The notes: generated by a model from the sequence alone, not told the origin. A stretch of DNA of 60,000 nt from Polytrichum commune (GCA_950295325.1 OX485803.1:3102001-3162000), one strand, 5' to 3'; positions 47,501 through 60,000 are shown, numbered from the stretch's first letter. Program-made: numbers and translations.

Positions 47501-50500
47501 TCGTCATTCCTGCTCAAAAAGTACCTGTCTGGATGAAACACAGCTCTATTTTCCTGACCATTATCTCCACCAGAGAGATTACTTGCTATCAGTCCTGCTT
47601 CAGCTAGACCTGTACACACAATCCCAATAAAATCTCCATCAGTGGTTACCCTGATGATCTGTTTCACAATGTAAGCTTATACATTCAGCTCCAAAGATTC
47701 AATAAAGTTCCTTAATTGATAGCCAAGCACCCTATCAAGAACAAGAGCTATATACTACACGAGACACCTAGTATGACACTCAAATACCACCTCTGCAATG
47801 CTGCAAGGCCTGCCTGGACTTTAACTTGCAGGACATAAAATAAGGCACATGAACCTGGAGGATAATTCACTTCAGACACTATCAACATCCAGACCTGCCA
47901 GAGAGGAGCTTAAATTCTAAGGACAAGAGAGCATAGAGAAATCTGTAACCTTGAATGTAAGGAAAATCTGGGTCCTCCACAGCAACATCATCATAAGCAA
48001 GTTCTGTGATGTTATCAATATACATTGCCGGATAAATTTTGTGACCAGGGCTTCTGCACAGGCCAACACAGAAGACCAACTCAGCAGTTGGAAGGATAAG
48101 GTATACTCCAGAGACAATGCCACAAAACATTCAAGATGTGTCAAGAAACCAGATATGTTTCAAGGCACATTGGCATTCTTCTCTACTGATGCCACAATGT
48201 TGCATTACAGAGACTTTCCAGCCTACCCTCCAAACAACGCTCTACCATAGAACAATGAACATTTTTATAAGTGCAGACATTGTTTCAGACGCTAAGTGTT
48301 GAAGCTACTGGAACTAGTGGGATAAAACAGCGTGTTTGCACTTCTTGTGCAGATCAAGTTCATCAAGATTGCACAATATCAACATACAGTGGTCACTTTA
48401 TGAGGAAAACATTCATGCCTTGTGACAAAGCCAATATTTGGTAGGGGCAGTGTTATACACAGTTCTTTTACAGTCGAGGAGAGAGAGGGCATGTAGGAGG
48501 TGAACAATGGCAAAGTCAGCCTAAAAAATCTAGACTGGGCATCTGAATCTTCCTTCACTCAAATATGGAGTTGCTAGAAACCTGGTGATAAAGTCAAAAC
48601 ACAGAACATGTGGAGGTGGATATAGTGGATTGCAGCTTCTCCATAGGAATCCTTCAGCAAACTTTATTGCTTGCAGACTTCATACTGACTCAGATTTCGG
48701 TGGATAAGGATCAGATATATCAGTACCTAGCTAACTTGAGACTTGAGCCAATGAGCCAACGAGCATACTCACGTCTAGTACAAATAGCCCCAGGATCGGC
48801 CTGTGCGTCCACCACCTGCCATGCAGCAATGTGATTAACATGAAGGAAAGTGCATTCAAATACTAGATACCTATACTCTTGGGCCAACAAAATAGTCTAT
48901 AATGTTCAGATTTATATCACTTATGAAAAGACAAATGAACCAGTCAACACATGATCAATTGCACTTGCTGAACTAGTAAGCATCAGTGGAGATGCTGAAC
49001 CAGTCCATACATAATCAATACTGGAACACAAGCAATCAAAAACTCAGTCAAGGCGAGTAAGAAGTGAAGAAGGCAAACCTCTAGAGATTGTAGTGCTTTA
49101 AGGGCATGCTCTTGTGCTTGCTCGACCACAGCAGGTACAACTACTTTACCGGAATGAACTTGAGTGGCACCAGAGGGTGATAATGGAGCAGGAACATAGA
49201 GAGAGGAATACATCCAAGTGGAAGATGCACCTCCTTGGGCAGCTTCACTGGTCTTCATTTCAGTTGTTTCTCCATCAAATTCCTTGTCCACATGATCTTG
49301 ACTGGAATACGTTGTACTCACCTTCTCTGCCTCAAGGTCCTGGGGAAATTCATAATTTCTAAATTCAATTTGCTGTGGAGAGCTTTCAACCACAGCTTCG
49401 CTGATATCAGTTTGAATTTCCTTCTCTGATCTGTTCTTGGCTTCAGGTGCAGCAGTTGAAGAAGTATGATTGTCAACCTCAAGGCCTTTGACTGCTGGTG
49501 CTGAGGCACTTTCACTGATGTTCACTCCCTCTGTAGAAAATTGAAGGTCATTTTGTCTGTGTTCTTTGGCATATTCTGAATCTGCAGTATCACTAGCCGT
49601 TTGCCCTTTGTTAGGGTTATTAGCCTCGGGGCTTAGCAGAACTATCTCTATAACACGATTCCCATCTGCCAATTCCGGGACCACAATCCGGGACACCCCA
49701 GCAGTTCCAGAAATGGAATCATTAACATTGTTGCTCTCGCTGGATAAACCAGGCTCCCCTATACCTTCTTGCAAAACAGTCTTGCTACTATCATCAGAAG
49801 CAACAAAGTTACCAACACTTAAAAATCCCCCAGCCGTGTCACTGGTAGGTGCTAATGATGATACATTCGATTTCTCATCTGAGAAATCATTGCCTGCTGT
49901 CTCAAAATCTTCCATTGTGGACCTAGAAGAATTATTTTGCTGAAGGGTAGCATCCTGGTCATCATCAAAAGAACCAACCAAGAGACCTTCTTCATCCATT
50001 TCTAGCTCCTCAAGCGAGACCTGATTTTCTGAAGTCATATTTTTGTTTTTGTTTGGAGATAGAGACTTCTCCGTTTCCGTCTCCATCTCTGTCTCCAGTT
50101 TGTCCCTACTGTTAGTCTCATTCTGCCCTTTCCCTTGCGCTTCAGAATCTGCAGAGGCTACCTTTTTTCCTTCTTCATTCTCAGAGGCCTCATCCTCCTG
50201 AATATCTGAAGTCCCGTTATCTGAAGAGATAACCAGCTGCTGCTGTGTTGCAACTGGCGCAGGGGGTTTGAATTTCCTTTCTGCAGTCAATCCAGGTTGA
50301 TAAGTGTCACATGGTTGGCTAAATCAATCGGAGGCGAAGATTGTTCTACACAAATCAGATTGCTAATGTAGTTCAATGTAGTTCAGATTGCTAATGTTAC
50401 TATTTGGAAGAAAAACCAGATACAATCCTAACATATTGACAGCAGATTTGTAAGGGAATCCCAATCTTCTGGTGTAGTATGCCTTCTTTGTCACTATTTC

Positions 50501-52089
50501 TAATGTGGACTTTGAAAACCAAAACCAATCTTCTTGTGTCTACTACCTATATAGAATAGAAAGTATACTGCCGAACATTCTTGTGGAATTAGCTTGAGTA
50601 ATCAAATTCAGAAATAGACGAAGTATCAACAATTTACACAATCATGAATTATTTTGCCAGAATGCATGCAAGAGGCGTTACCCAATTTTTGGTAGGTCGT
50701 AAAACCAACAAGTCCAAAGCCAAGTGCCAGCACAAATCCTGCACCCACCTGTAACAGTGCTGCAACAAGAAAAAGCATTTATTTTAGTGGAGAAGGCCTC
50801 TAAAGTGTAAAGGGAGTGTTAACAACTAATTGGCAAATAAGCAAATGATCATGAAGTACTCTAGATACTGATGATGTGGTACCAATTATGTACTCGGGGT
50901 TTAGGGGTTTTGAAGGATAATTTTGAAGGATATCTAAAGTGACTGCAAACAGTATGATATGCCACCTGATACTGAAAACGAAGTAGGTTAAAAAGGATTT
51001 ATGTTAAATGGTTCAACTACAAAGAACGTCTCTACAAGATTCTTATGCATGATATTCCAGGTCACTGGCTGCCAAAAGCTATTGAAGTTTAATTGGTGAC
51101 CTTAAGAAACCTACATCTAAAATTGCAAGACGGTCAGCTCGTGGAACACCTTCGTGTGCTTTTTTGCATGAGCTCACTTTTAAGGTAAGAAAGTATCCAG
51201 AAGTTCATTGTGAAAGGGTGCAAGAATTCTTCAACTTTTCTTATGGCATCATTCATCAACACAATCAGAAACGACAAATGCTTGCAGAAATAATCTGTGG
51301 CGCTTAGAGTCACAACTGGTGACACTTGTAGTGTTAGATAGGTACATATCAACCTTTCTGAGAATCTATTAACAACTCTCCAACAACAACGCAGAATCCT
51401 TCAAGTCACACCCGAATGCGAATTAATCCAACCCAGGTAGCCGAGAGAAAATAAATCTAACAGCTCAGCCTAAGAATTGGGATATGATAACAACCAACCA
51501 GAATCTTGACCTTCTAGAATCAAGGAATGCGAGCTTGCTAAATTCCTTTCCTATCTCGCAAAATCGTTACTAATCTGCCTAAGTTCCAATTGCCATCATT
51601 GAAGAGCATCAATAGATTGACAGCAGAGAGTCAATTTTTCTTGACCCTCTTAGCTACTGTATCATCAGAATTGGCATCATCCACATGTATTCAATCATAC
51701 ATACATAACTGCTTTCATCCTGTCCTTAAATAGTAGGTTTGTGTGAATACCGAGAAATGTAACAGACCTGCTTTCCAATTGCCTTGAGGCTCTGGCGTTA
51801 GAGGCTCCCATCCAGCAAAAGGTTCCGAAGCCTCCTCAGCATTTAATAACATCGTTGCATTTGTTGCAGAATTCGTTCCAGAATCCTTGGGGACTACGCT
51901 GTCGTCCTGACTAGAAGATGCACTCCTCGCTTCATCCTGACTGCTGCTGCACCTGATAATGGACGGCCGCATCCGTGCATAGTATGCGCCATTTGGCAAT
52001 CTACAGGACGTTCTAGAATGTGTTTCCACACTAAAAGCCTTGTGTGTCAAACATAAGGAAGACGGCAGCGCCTTCATTGAGAACGCCAT
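44538..52089 (-). CDS. SLH-domain, coiled-coil plastid membrane protein, ten exons
   Basis: Homologue of plant S-layer-homology-domain proteins such as Arabidopsis At5g23890; the molecular role is unknown. Exons (minus strand): 52089-51768, 50760-50682, 50318-49079, 48815-48727, 48053-47950, 47609-47525, 46902-46827, 46484-46370, 46186-45655 and 45399-44538. Every phase closes, giving 1167 aa. The Ser-rich N-terminus is transit-peptide-like. A membrane helix LLQVGAGFVLALGFGLVGF covers 109-127. A long acidic, Ser/Glu-rich linker (about 140-530) is encoded by the 1240-bp exon 3. The SLH-like region has ICTRREYARWL, MYIDNITELAYDDV and IQGLAEAGLI (about 555-625), then YLSRQDLVSWKIAL, VSGFID and FQPDKPTTVGQAAIAL (about 641-725). 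Coiled coil follows (about 735-880). The last exon repeats a 43-aa unit (MKPEEMRAKLEELVQRVVP) in two near-identical copies plus a diverged one. Exon 3 must start at 50318, not at the nearer CAG at 50281, to keep frame. Confidence 0.88.
44900..45200. repeat. 129-bp tandem repeat within the last SLH-gene exon
   Basis: In-frame units of 129 bp (43 codons); the segment from CTGCTGTGGGTTCTTG through CTTCAT.GACTGCCATGA recurs at about 44924 and 45053, with a third, more diverged copy near 45180. The near identity of two copies points to recent duplication. Confidence 0.85.
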
Positions 52090-52963
52090 CTTTTCACCTC
52101 CTCGCTAAACGGCTGCCAAATGTATGGTCCAGATACTATGTAAAAGATTGTTCCTTCAGAAATCCTGGTCCAAGTGAACTAAGTTAGGGTAAGAATCAGA
52201 AGGCTTCTACACACTCCACAACTAACTGAATGCGCCATTCAATATGTGTTAAGAAACTGCAACATTTATGAGGACCTTAATACCCTGTTCGCATTGACAA
52301 TGTTCTATCAATACAATGCCGTGTGAATGATACAATTGTCTATATGGCAGTCCGAAAAGAGACTCAAGCTTCAGATCTTCACTAACACACCTAAAAGCGG
52401 AGGCACGGGTCCTAATGCACTACAGAAGGCTGATCAATCTTATGTAGGTTTTTAGAAACCAAAAGAAAATTACTAATCCTCCAATATAGGTTTTCTCTTC
52501 CCGTCTCGCCATTTCAATTGTTGGCCCTAAAAGCTTACCTTCAGTAGCAATCAGTTCTTGGCTTCAGAGTCGATCGACTTCCGAAACGATCCGGAAAATC
52601 CTGCTCCAGAAGAAATCCATCAATCATTCGATCCGGGGGGAGTCAGAACAAGTACATGCAGACAGGATCGTCAGAAGCGCAGGCTACAGAGTGATTTGCA
52701 CTTCACCGAATTTGGACGGAATTCGGTCATTTCTGAAACGATCCTCCTCAAATTCGGCTTTGAGAAGGGGTGCTCGGAGGTAAGTTAGGAGAGCGACACG
52801 ATGTGGGGTGGAAGTGGATCGATTCAGAGCGCTCTGGAGTTGTGAACGAAACTCCGGCAGGAGGACCATTGACGAGAACAGAGCAGAAGCCGAGGAGGCC
52901 CTGGTACGAAACAAGAGGGGTCCAAAAATGACGTGTCTTTCCACGCTGGCGACACGCACCTGA

Positions 52964-52969
52964 CACGTG
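52964..52969 (-). promoter_or_regulatory. G-box upstream of the SLH gene
   Basis: CACGTG in the context GACACGTGGCC, 875 bp upstream of the SLH gene start codon, inside a GC-richer stretch (52560-53040). G-boxes bind bZIP and bHLH factors and are common in light-responsive plant promoters. The long minus-strand frame over this area looks compositional. Confidence 0.35.
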
Positions 52970-53082
52970 GCCTTTAAGGGCTCACCAGGTCTTGTGTTCC
53001 ATTGGAGGGGTCTTCTTTCTTTCCACTCCGGTGTGCCCATCCTCCACCACCTCTAAAAACACTTTGCTAGACCATACTTATG

Positions 53083-53584
53083 AAGCCTGGCCCCACACAC
53101 ACGAGACTGAGAGCCCGTGACCAGTACACTTCAAGCACTCTCATGGTGGAAAAGGCGGAGCCGGTCCAAGTTCGCTTCACACTACGCTTGAGGGACCAAT
53201 GAAGTATGGGAATGTAAGATGGATGTAAAGTCTACGTAAATTTTTACATGGCATCAAATGGATCATGTTTCATGGTCACTTGGACTATTTTCAAAAACCA
53301 CCTCTTGGAGGTAGGTTTAACACAAAACTGGGAGACCATGGCACTCTGAACGCTCACAACCGTTGTTTTATTTGATTTGATCATGTGTGACGACCCGCAT
53401 GAATAGAAATTCATTGAAATAGTGTTTGGTTGGAGGTCCGACCATATACGACTTCACACTACACTTGAGGGTCCGTGACCACACTACATGATTTTGGAGG
53501 TGTTTTAAGACGGCCTTTGAACATTTTTTTTTGGGCTCTCTCAATTTCATGGTCACGGCTCTTGGCTCGTGTGTGAAGTGGCCC
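53083..53584. mobile_element. Inverted-repeat element, possibly PIF/Harbinger-like
   Basis: The left part CACACACGAG.C.(G)AGAGCC(C)GTGACCA (about 53093-53133) is repeated inverted at about 53550-53580. TTA stands outside both ends (near 53079 and 53585), which would fit a 3-bp target site, but the left terminus carries extra bases, so the boundary is uncertain. Interior words CTTCACACTAC(G/A)CTTGAGGG occur twice. No transposase. Confidence 0.5.
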
Positions 53585-53872
53585 TTATACCCCTTCCTCA
53601 CCTGACTCTATTCCAGCAATATTTAGGCTAAAAATCTACCACCTCTACCAGCGTTTCACACATGCACGCGTGTTTACTGTCAAACATGGATGGCAAGCCT
53701 AGGTGGCATGTTTAAGGGTGCCGTTATTACCCGAGTCTGCCAACTTCACCTATCAACTAAGGAAGTCTTAGTTCTTCTAACAATGTTGTTGCCATGCCAT
53801 TTCATTGGCCACAAGGTGTGATATGTCATGATTAAAAGATTTAATGTTGGAATATGCAAGAAAAAAAGAAGA

Positions 53873-54720
53873 CTAATCATATTTATGAGTATCTCTATTC
53901 AAACCTGGCCAATAATAATGGTGTCTAATAGCAATGTATGTCTTTTGAAAACTTGAATGGCCTGCTATCGAAATATCATGAAGATCATGCATGATATCAA
54001 ATCTATAATTTTCAACATTACGAATACAAACAATGCCATCAAAATATAAAAAAATTGTTCTCAAATCACAAGATTTAACTTGCTCTATCTCTTCAATGGA
54101 TTCGGATTTTTTAAATACATTGCCAAATGGTAATTTAAATGCATCATCATTTGCATAACGAGTTTTGAACTCGTCTATCAACAATGACTTGATGTTTGAT
54201 GTTGCATTTGCCAAAGGTTGTCTAGACAATGTATGAACTACAACATTTTCTTTCTCTTTGATATATTATATATCAAATTCAATTTCTTGAAGTAATTTCA
54301 TCCATTTGCATTGCCTTCTAGGCTTGGTTGAGTAGACAAATACCTCAAAGATTGATGGTCAATCTCAATTTCACATTTTTATCTTTGACAATAATGACTC
54401 CATATCTTTAAAGTGTGAACTACTACAAACAATTATTTCTCGTGGACACTATAATTCAATTCCGCATAATTCAACTTACAATATTCATGAGCAAGCACGT
54501 GTCTCTTTTGCATTAGAACCACGTCAATAGCTAGATCACTAGCATCAATACATAAAACAATATCAGCCTCAAAGTATTCATGATTGTCAAAACATGTGTT
54601 GATGAAGTTATTACATTCTTTAAGTTCAAGAAACTTGAATCACAATTAGAAGTCCAATTAACATACTTAAATTTCCCTTTCAATAATGTAGTGAAAGGCG
54701 TTGCAATTTTGGAATTGTTA
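53873..54720 (-). pseudogene. Ty3/Gypsy retrotransposon pol fragment
   Basis: On the minus strand, the RT/RNase H part is broken by stops but readable: LLKGKFKYVNWTSNCDSSFLN, then QKRHVLAHEYCKLNYAELNY-like, IEIDHQSLRYL, and KENVVVHTLSRQPL. The integrase zinc-binding (H2C2) start follows, HDLHDISIAGHSSFQKT, then YYWPGL and a stop at 53873, so the zinc finger cysteines and the integrase core are missing. No LTRs were recognised on either side. An old truncated insertion. Confidence 0.82.
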
Positions 54721-55356
54721 GTTTTTGAGGAATATTTGAATATGTGTGCATGTTAGGGTCGGTTTACTCCATAGACCATGAAGTCAAACTATGAAAGATG
54801 GCTCTTTTTCATGGTCCAAATTCCGTAGTCTGATTTCTTAAAAAAATAAATTAGAATGGCTTTGGGCCCCTCATTAGATGTAAATTGAATGTGGACCAAG
54901 AGAAATGACCATGCACCAAAACAATGATTTTTTAAATATATCCCTAAAAAAGGAAAATTTGGAAAAAAAATGAAGTTTGACCATTTTTTTGGTCTTTTCT
55001 TAGTTTCACTTCTCTTTACTTTCTCTTATATTCTTGTTTTTATTCTTTTTACCTTGAATTTTAGCAAACATGGTTGCAATGAAGGAGAGGAAGAGGAGAG
55101 TTATTTTTTTCTTAGAATTATACATGTTTTCATATATATTTAGGAAGCATGTTGTGGACTTTCAAGCATTGCTTGTGTAAAGGAGAATGAAATAAGTTTG
55201 TAATTTTAAGCTTAGTTTATAAGAATATGGGGGCACAGAGAGAGGAGCACATGGAATAAAAAACGGATGTATGGATTTGCAGACCGTTTGTTGTTGGGTT
55301 CATGAACGAAAAAAAATGTTCGAAAAGCAAACTCGAGTGAAACATATTACATTCAC

Positions 55357-55390
<34 letters not shown>

Positions 55391-57581
55391 GAGAAGTTGG
55401 GCCCCTATCTACTCAAACTTGGTGCCGAGTTCTATTGTGGTGCAGAGGTATGTGTAAGGGTGTTGAGTACTGCCATAAGAAGAGTCAATTGCGAAGAGGA
55501 TGCCATTTAGATAGAGATGAGATTAAGAAGACATGTTAGTTGGTAAATGACCATGCTTACATGGTGGCTTTGTTTGATAAAATGTGTGTGAGGTGAAGAA
55601 AGACCCTAAACTAAAACCTCCGAGTTTAGGGGCAGGTCCAAAATATCTCGGCGAGGCAACTTTCAATGTGAACAGGGTCCCAACAATTCTAACAGTGGAT
55701 TTTATCTGAAAAGGCATGTGTTAACTAAGTGCATGTGGGGAAGGGGCAATAGCTAGATGTTTTTCTCTCTGCACCCACTTCTTCTACGATATGAAACATG
55801 CAATTAGTGCGAGATTATTGGTAAATCCAAATCATGTCCATAGTCATATATCTCATAATTTTTGGAGTTTATATGGTCATTCTTAAAGCAGAGGTTCATG
55901 TGCTCATTAAGTGGTCGTTTAGGTCCCCTCAACCATGTTGAATATTGAATCTAGAATGGTTAGCATGTTTTATGCTCATAGTCCAATATCTTTTAGACAC
56001 ATGTCTTTATGGTGCGAGTTCTTAGATCCACACCTAACCACATATCACTCAAACATATGTGTCCATATTATCATTGTGTTTGATTTACACGTCTACTTTA
56101 GTATAAGATGGAATCATCTTACAGTTTTCATTGCATAACACCAACTCAAAACATGTAAAGTTTTCTCTTTTTGATTCAAGCACATGGTTCAAAGTTGTGA
56201 GGATGTTATCATATTTATATTTGTCAAAGCAAGAGTTACACCAATCTTGTAGATTCTAGCTCAAAGACTTGAAACTTTCCTTGGCATCACAAGAATTGAA
56301 GTCAAGAAGCGTTCCCGATTCATGAAAAGAACATGCTAGTATTGCTAAGAAAAATTATACGTACAATATTAACCATTTATGAATCCCCCGTTTTCCTGCC
56401 ATCCACCCCCACAACAGTAAAAGAAAACATTAAAATACATCAATAAAGGAAACATCATAAAAACCAAACATGTCACATGACAATGTCTTGTAACTTGACA
56501 TATTTAAGCTCCCTAACACATTCCGTTCCTTTCAAAACCTAAATAACTTGTTGTATCCAAAATGAATGACCTATGACTTGTGATTTGGACATGAACTCAA
56601 CTAACACAAACACAAGCTTACACATGAAATAGCATTCAACTAGTCAACAACTTCATTTTGCTTTAGGTAGATGAGGCTAATTCAGTTAACGACCTTAATC
56701 AAACACCTTTTTTGGCTCCTAATCGGCAGTATAATCACTTTACTCTCGTGGGTGAGTAATACATGGTGATTTAGCCGTTGCATTGATGATAGTTGGGTTA
56801 GTCACCTTCGCAAAAGTCGAACTACACCCACCATCCTTCATAATGGGGAGTGCTATCCACCGAGCTATGGCATGCTTGATTTTTATACCCGAAATGGACA
56901 AATTAGGAGGCGGCATATGGTTGTGAGGTGCCGACCAACTTGTATTGTGGGTATTCTATAATGAAAAAACAATTCGGCAACATTTTTTGTTACATGTGAC
57001 CACTTTACAAACATGACACAACCACATATTGACATTCAACTTAGTTTTCATTGGCAAATGACCCATGTAGAATCTATTATCGATGTTGTCCAATTACACA
57101 ACATTGAACAATATAAGAGTTCCCCCTATAACACCACTTTGGGAAGTGGAGAATTTTTTATTCTAGAGCCTAGGTCAACACCTTCCTTGACGATTTCAAT
57201 GATTTCAAATTCTTTGGTCATGATTCGCATTGCTAACATGCTCAAGCTCCTACTGCTCAAATTCATCGGTTGGATGATTCCACAGAGCTGGAGATTTCCA
57301 CATTACCCTCATCTACCTTGGTGAGTCATGTGCTTAAGCATTCAAAATCAATAAGCATCTTTGCTTTCATTACATAAGAAGATTCTACAATGTGCAGAGT
57401 TCATGAGATCAAATATATTGGAGTCTAGTGCAGAATTTGCCACCTAATCATTTACTTTACCTTTATATTATCATGCCTAACACAAGCAAGTAAACTCCTC
57501 AAACTATGAAGTATCCATTATAGGTTAGTGCACCTCACCCATATGGTCTAGTGGGCCCACAAAAGATCCCACCATGCCAAC
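54721..57581. other. Intergenic, no gene
   Basis: It contains a 31-base A-run at 55358-55388 but no upstream retroposon body that I can recognise. Frames at 56987-57324 carry no known domain. Confidence 0.4.
55358..55388. repeat. Homopolymer of 31 A
   Basis: Uninterrupted A-run. It could be the tail of a retroposed sequence inserted in plus orientation, but no parent was recognised. Confidence 0.95.
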
Positions 57582-57584
57582 TAA

Positions 57585-58110
57585 GGGCCGCTTTACACCT
57601 AGAGGCCAGGCCAATTCGTTGTGTAAGAGGCTTGAAATCCTCACTTGTGATTGACCAAAAGGCTGAAATCGGCCCCAACCCCTTTACACCTAGAGGCCAG
57701 GCTAATTTGGTGGTACAATCTTTTTAATAAAAAAATGCATGGTTTGACACGCCCCGAGCTCATTGAATTGGGTGCACCCAAAATGAAAGGCCAATTCTTG
57801 GCCTCGGGGCCAATGTCATATTTATATATTTATATAAATATATATGTTTTTTTAGCGAACCATATCCATTGGATTATGTGGAAATATGAACGGCTCTATG
57901 CTAGATTATGCTAGATCCGTTGGATTATGCTAGATTTATTGAATCGACCTAGCTTCTTGGCCCTAAGGCCTTTACATATGGAAAAATTGGCCCCCATTAT
58001 AATCTTATTATAATTTGTAGTTGAGGCTGGCCTCCAACCCAAAAGAGGCTGAAATTTCATGCAATCAACCTCAAGGGGAATTGGCCCAGCCTCTAGGTGT
58101 AAAGCAACCC
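57585..58110. mobile_element. Tourist/PIF-Harbinger-like MITE, 526 bp
   Basis: The left end GGGCCGCTTTACACCTAGAG and the reverse complement of the right end (GGGTTGCTTTACACCTAGAG) match except for two bases and continue as GGC(C/T)(A/G)GGCCAATTC. Both ends are flanked by TAA (57582-57584 and 58111-58113). A third copy of the terminal sequence, CTTTACACCTAGAGGCCAGG, lies inside at about 57681-57700, so the left arm is partly duplicated. No coding capacity. Confidence 0.88.
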
Positions 58111-58429
58111 TAATATCCAAAGATGTCTCGAACCTATCGATTTCTCATGCATATTATGTCTTTGCTTGGTTTTTGATGGTGGTACCCCACAACAACAATC
58201 ATCCAAAAAAGCCCCACTAGTGCAAGATATGTCCACAAGGTACACATGTGATACATGTTCAAACCTCACATTGATGCCAACTTCTAACGTGAGGGCCAAG
58301 AGGGTGATGGTCCTCTCCATATCGGTATGTGCTTTTTCTATCATCAAATATAAGTACATTGGAAGGATTTTTGAGTCCAAATTTGGGTTGCAACCCACAT
58401 CAAATATGGGAAACCTATTTCCAAGCACA

Positions 58430-58790
58430 ATAGAGTTATTTGTAAAGTAAGCAAATGAAACCATGGATTAAGTTCCAAACCTTGAGTTTATGAGAGTTAA
58501 CACAAAGTCATCTAAGTTTTCTTAATGCTTAAACTACCATGCACAGAGAGTGGTGTTGGGCTATTGAAAACTGGTTTTCTAGCTTTGTCCTATTAGGATG
58601 GGTAGGCCAAACTAGCCTTGCATGAGCCGCTCTAAGATTTAGGATAATGGGTCCCACGCACATAGTACCATGTTTCATATCCTAGAATTGTGTTAAAGTT
58701 TGAGAAGTGGAAAGAGAAGATCCTGAAAATTTCACCCAACTTTCAAAATAGACTCTGATACACAACAAACTAATGGCCTCTTAATAGATA
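58430..58790 (-). repeat. Dispersed repeat family, copy B
   Basis: Reverse-complement match to 22925-23372, covering the same words in order (TTTACAAATAACTCTA, ATAAACTCAAGG, TTAAGAAAACTTA, CCTAAATCTT, GAAAGTTGGGTGAA). Unclassified. Confidence 0.7.
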
Positions 58791-60000
58791 GTTTTCTCAA
58801 AGAAGGATCAAATCCACGGTTTTGTCCACCTTTGAGGAACTTTACATGTAACTTTCACTCAATTGTAAATTACATGATGATTGATGAGAAGACCCATAGA
58901 TATCAAATTCGTGTTACGAAATAGTAGACCTTCAGCACTATCCCCGAATAACTACACACTAGGGGTTAACCTCTAGTGGCCTACACATCCCAAAATAGAA
59001 CCATCTGTTTTAAACAATTGGATTTTGCTATAAAAAGGTTTGTCTTAGCAATTTATTTCCCCAGATGTAACTTAGCTATTGAGAGGCTAGTAAAATTCTC
59101 CATCACCTTTCACATGCTTGGACCAAAATTTCATGAATTGGCCATCCTTTACTTGCTTGAACCATGAACTGAGCTCAGATCTCAAGAGAAGTTGTGAGAG
59201 TATGGTCACTACAAGACCTAATCATGCTTGCTACTTTCTTCCAATCTATACTAAAAATTTAACTTTAAGAAATTGTTTCAACTTTCTCATGAACATAACA
59301 AGATAGTGTTTATAAAGAATTTCATAGTTGCTTCTCTCAAATTCCAGTATGGGAGGACCCAACTGAATAAGATAAGTGGCCCTATCGTGGTCACTTCTCG
59401 TTCCTCGTAATCTTATGGTTGTTGGATCATGAATTATCTCAGCCGGTTAGCAATTGAGAATCACACTTACTTTATTTCAAACTTTGTTATCACATTTGAG
59501 AATCACTATATTCGTTAATTTGAGACTTTCTCTTGTCTCAAATTAATATATGAACCACAACAACATGGTCTAATGTTTGGGTCGTCCTACCTAAACCATC
59601 TTGATATGAGTTCTTAATTGGGTTCTTGATATGAACACCCGCTTCAAAGTATTTGCATCTTACAACATTCTCCAATATATGTGTGATTTTATCCATGTTC
59701 TTATATTTGTAACTGTCTCAAAATGCCGAAAAAGTCCCAAATTAACGAAGATAGTGATAGATGCAGAAGTTGTCATACCATTCTTCATAATTCTTACAGC
59801 GTTTTGTGGGGATCATGGAAGCACACAATATTTTTCCTGAACAACTAACTTGAAATTGTATATCATTCACATTGAATATGAGTTGGTGTACCAAGCATCC
59901 CCAACTTTATGGCATAATCATCCACCCGCAACCAAATCACCTAAGGTAGATGTGCCTAAGTTGGACAAAAAAATAAAATTGGTCACATATATTTGAGTGG
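58791..60000. other. Intergenic to window end, no gene
   Basis: AT-rich sequence with no coding exon, tandem array or TE terminus that I could support. Confidence 0.4.

Noticed and set aside
49114-49943. Plus-strand ORFs inside the SLH gene
   Set aside because: Antisense shadows of the long acidic exon 3.
50281-50290. Acceptor CAG just before AAAGGAAATTC as the start of SLH-gene exon 3
   Set aside because: It would put exon 3 out of frame with exon 2. The acceptor before 50318 keeps the frame and adds a coherent QPCDTYQPGLTAE segment.
52558-53040. ORFs on both strands upstream of the SLH gene
   Set aside because: Open frames in a GC-richer promoter region without recognisable protein features.
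55271-55510. Plus-strand ORF with a polylysine run
   Set aside because: The lysines come from the 31-A homopolymer; no domain is present.
56780-56880. Possible tRNA-like string near GCTATCCACCGAGCTATGGC
   Set aside because: No cloverleaf with correct A and B boxes and acceptor pairing could be drawn.
1-60000. A biosynthetic cluster or novel defence system
   Set aside because: The five clear genes are unrelated conserved eukaryotic genes on both strands with long spacers, and nothing suggests co-function.

Overview
This is nuclear DNA of a land plant. The genes have many GT-AG introns, and the proteins match plant families: a fused dehydroquinate dehydratase/shikimate dehydrogenase, a plant-type histone H2A with one intron, a DUF271-type glycosyltransferase and a plastid SLH-domain protein. 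Long AT-rich spacers are full of decayed transposons, foldbacks and microsatellites. I cannot name the species. A non-seed plant (lycophyte, fern or bryophyte) fits the protein divergence but is not proven.

Five genes could be assembled exon by exon with every splice phase closing: (1) DHQ-SDH, + strand, 4610-9482, 11 exons, 545 aa. (2) Histone H2A, - strand, 13578-14099, 2 exons, 137 aa. (3) An isochorismatase-fold hydrolase, - strand, 17085-19640, 5 exons, 203 aa, with its D-K-C triad. (4) A type II membrane glycosyltransferase with a DxD motif, + strand, 38446-42624, 4 exons, 370 aa. (5) An SLH-domain, coiled-coil plastid membrane protein, - strand, 44538-52089, 10 exons, 1167 aa. A sixth locus, 32.8-35.1 kb on the - strand, holds exon-like blocks matching the N-terminal half of eIF2-beta next to blocks I cannot identify. 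It looks broken or chimeric.

Mobile DNA by region: 0-1.3 kb, a decayed LINE-like 3' region, with a younger copy at 26.2-26.9 kb; 1.8-2.6 kb, a small hAT relic with TIRs and an 8-bp target duplication; 11.4-12.6 kb, a large foldback; 21.5 kb, a hairpin element; 27.8-29.6 kb, a 1.8-kb hAT element with perfect 18-bp TIRs and a decayed transposase; 31.4-32.8 kb, an AT-rich block with ~180-bp tandem repeats; 35.7-36.3 kb, a TIR element with an 8-bp duplication; 37.3-37.9 and 57.6-58.1 kb, two Tourist/PIF-like MITEs flanked by TTA or TAA; 53.1-53.6 kb, another inverted-repeat element; 53.9-54.7 kb, a Ty3/Gypsy pol fragment. An unclassified ~0.4-kb repeat family occurs at 22.9-23.4 kb and again, inverted, at 58.4-58.8 kb.

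The genes do not form a pathway or cluster. They are separate housekeeping or metabolic genes (shikimate synthesis, chromatin, small-molecule hydrolysis, Golgi glycosylation, plastid membrane) in a transposon-rich landscape. I found no tRNA, CRISPR array or organelle gene.
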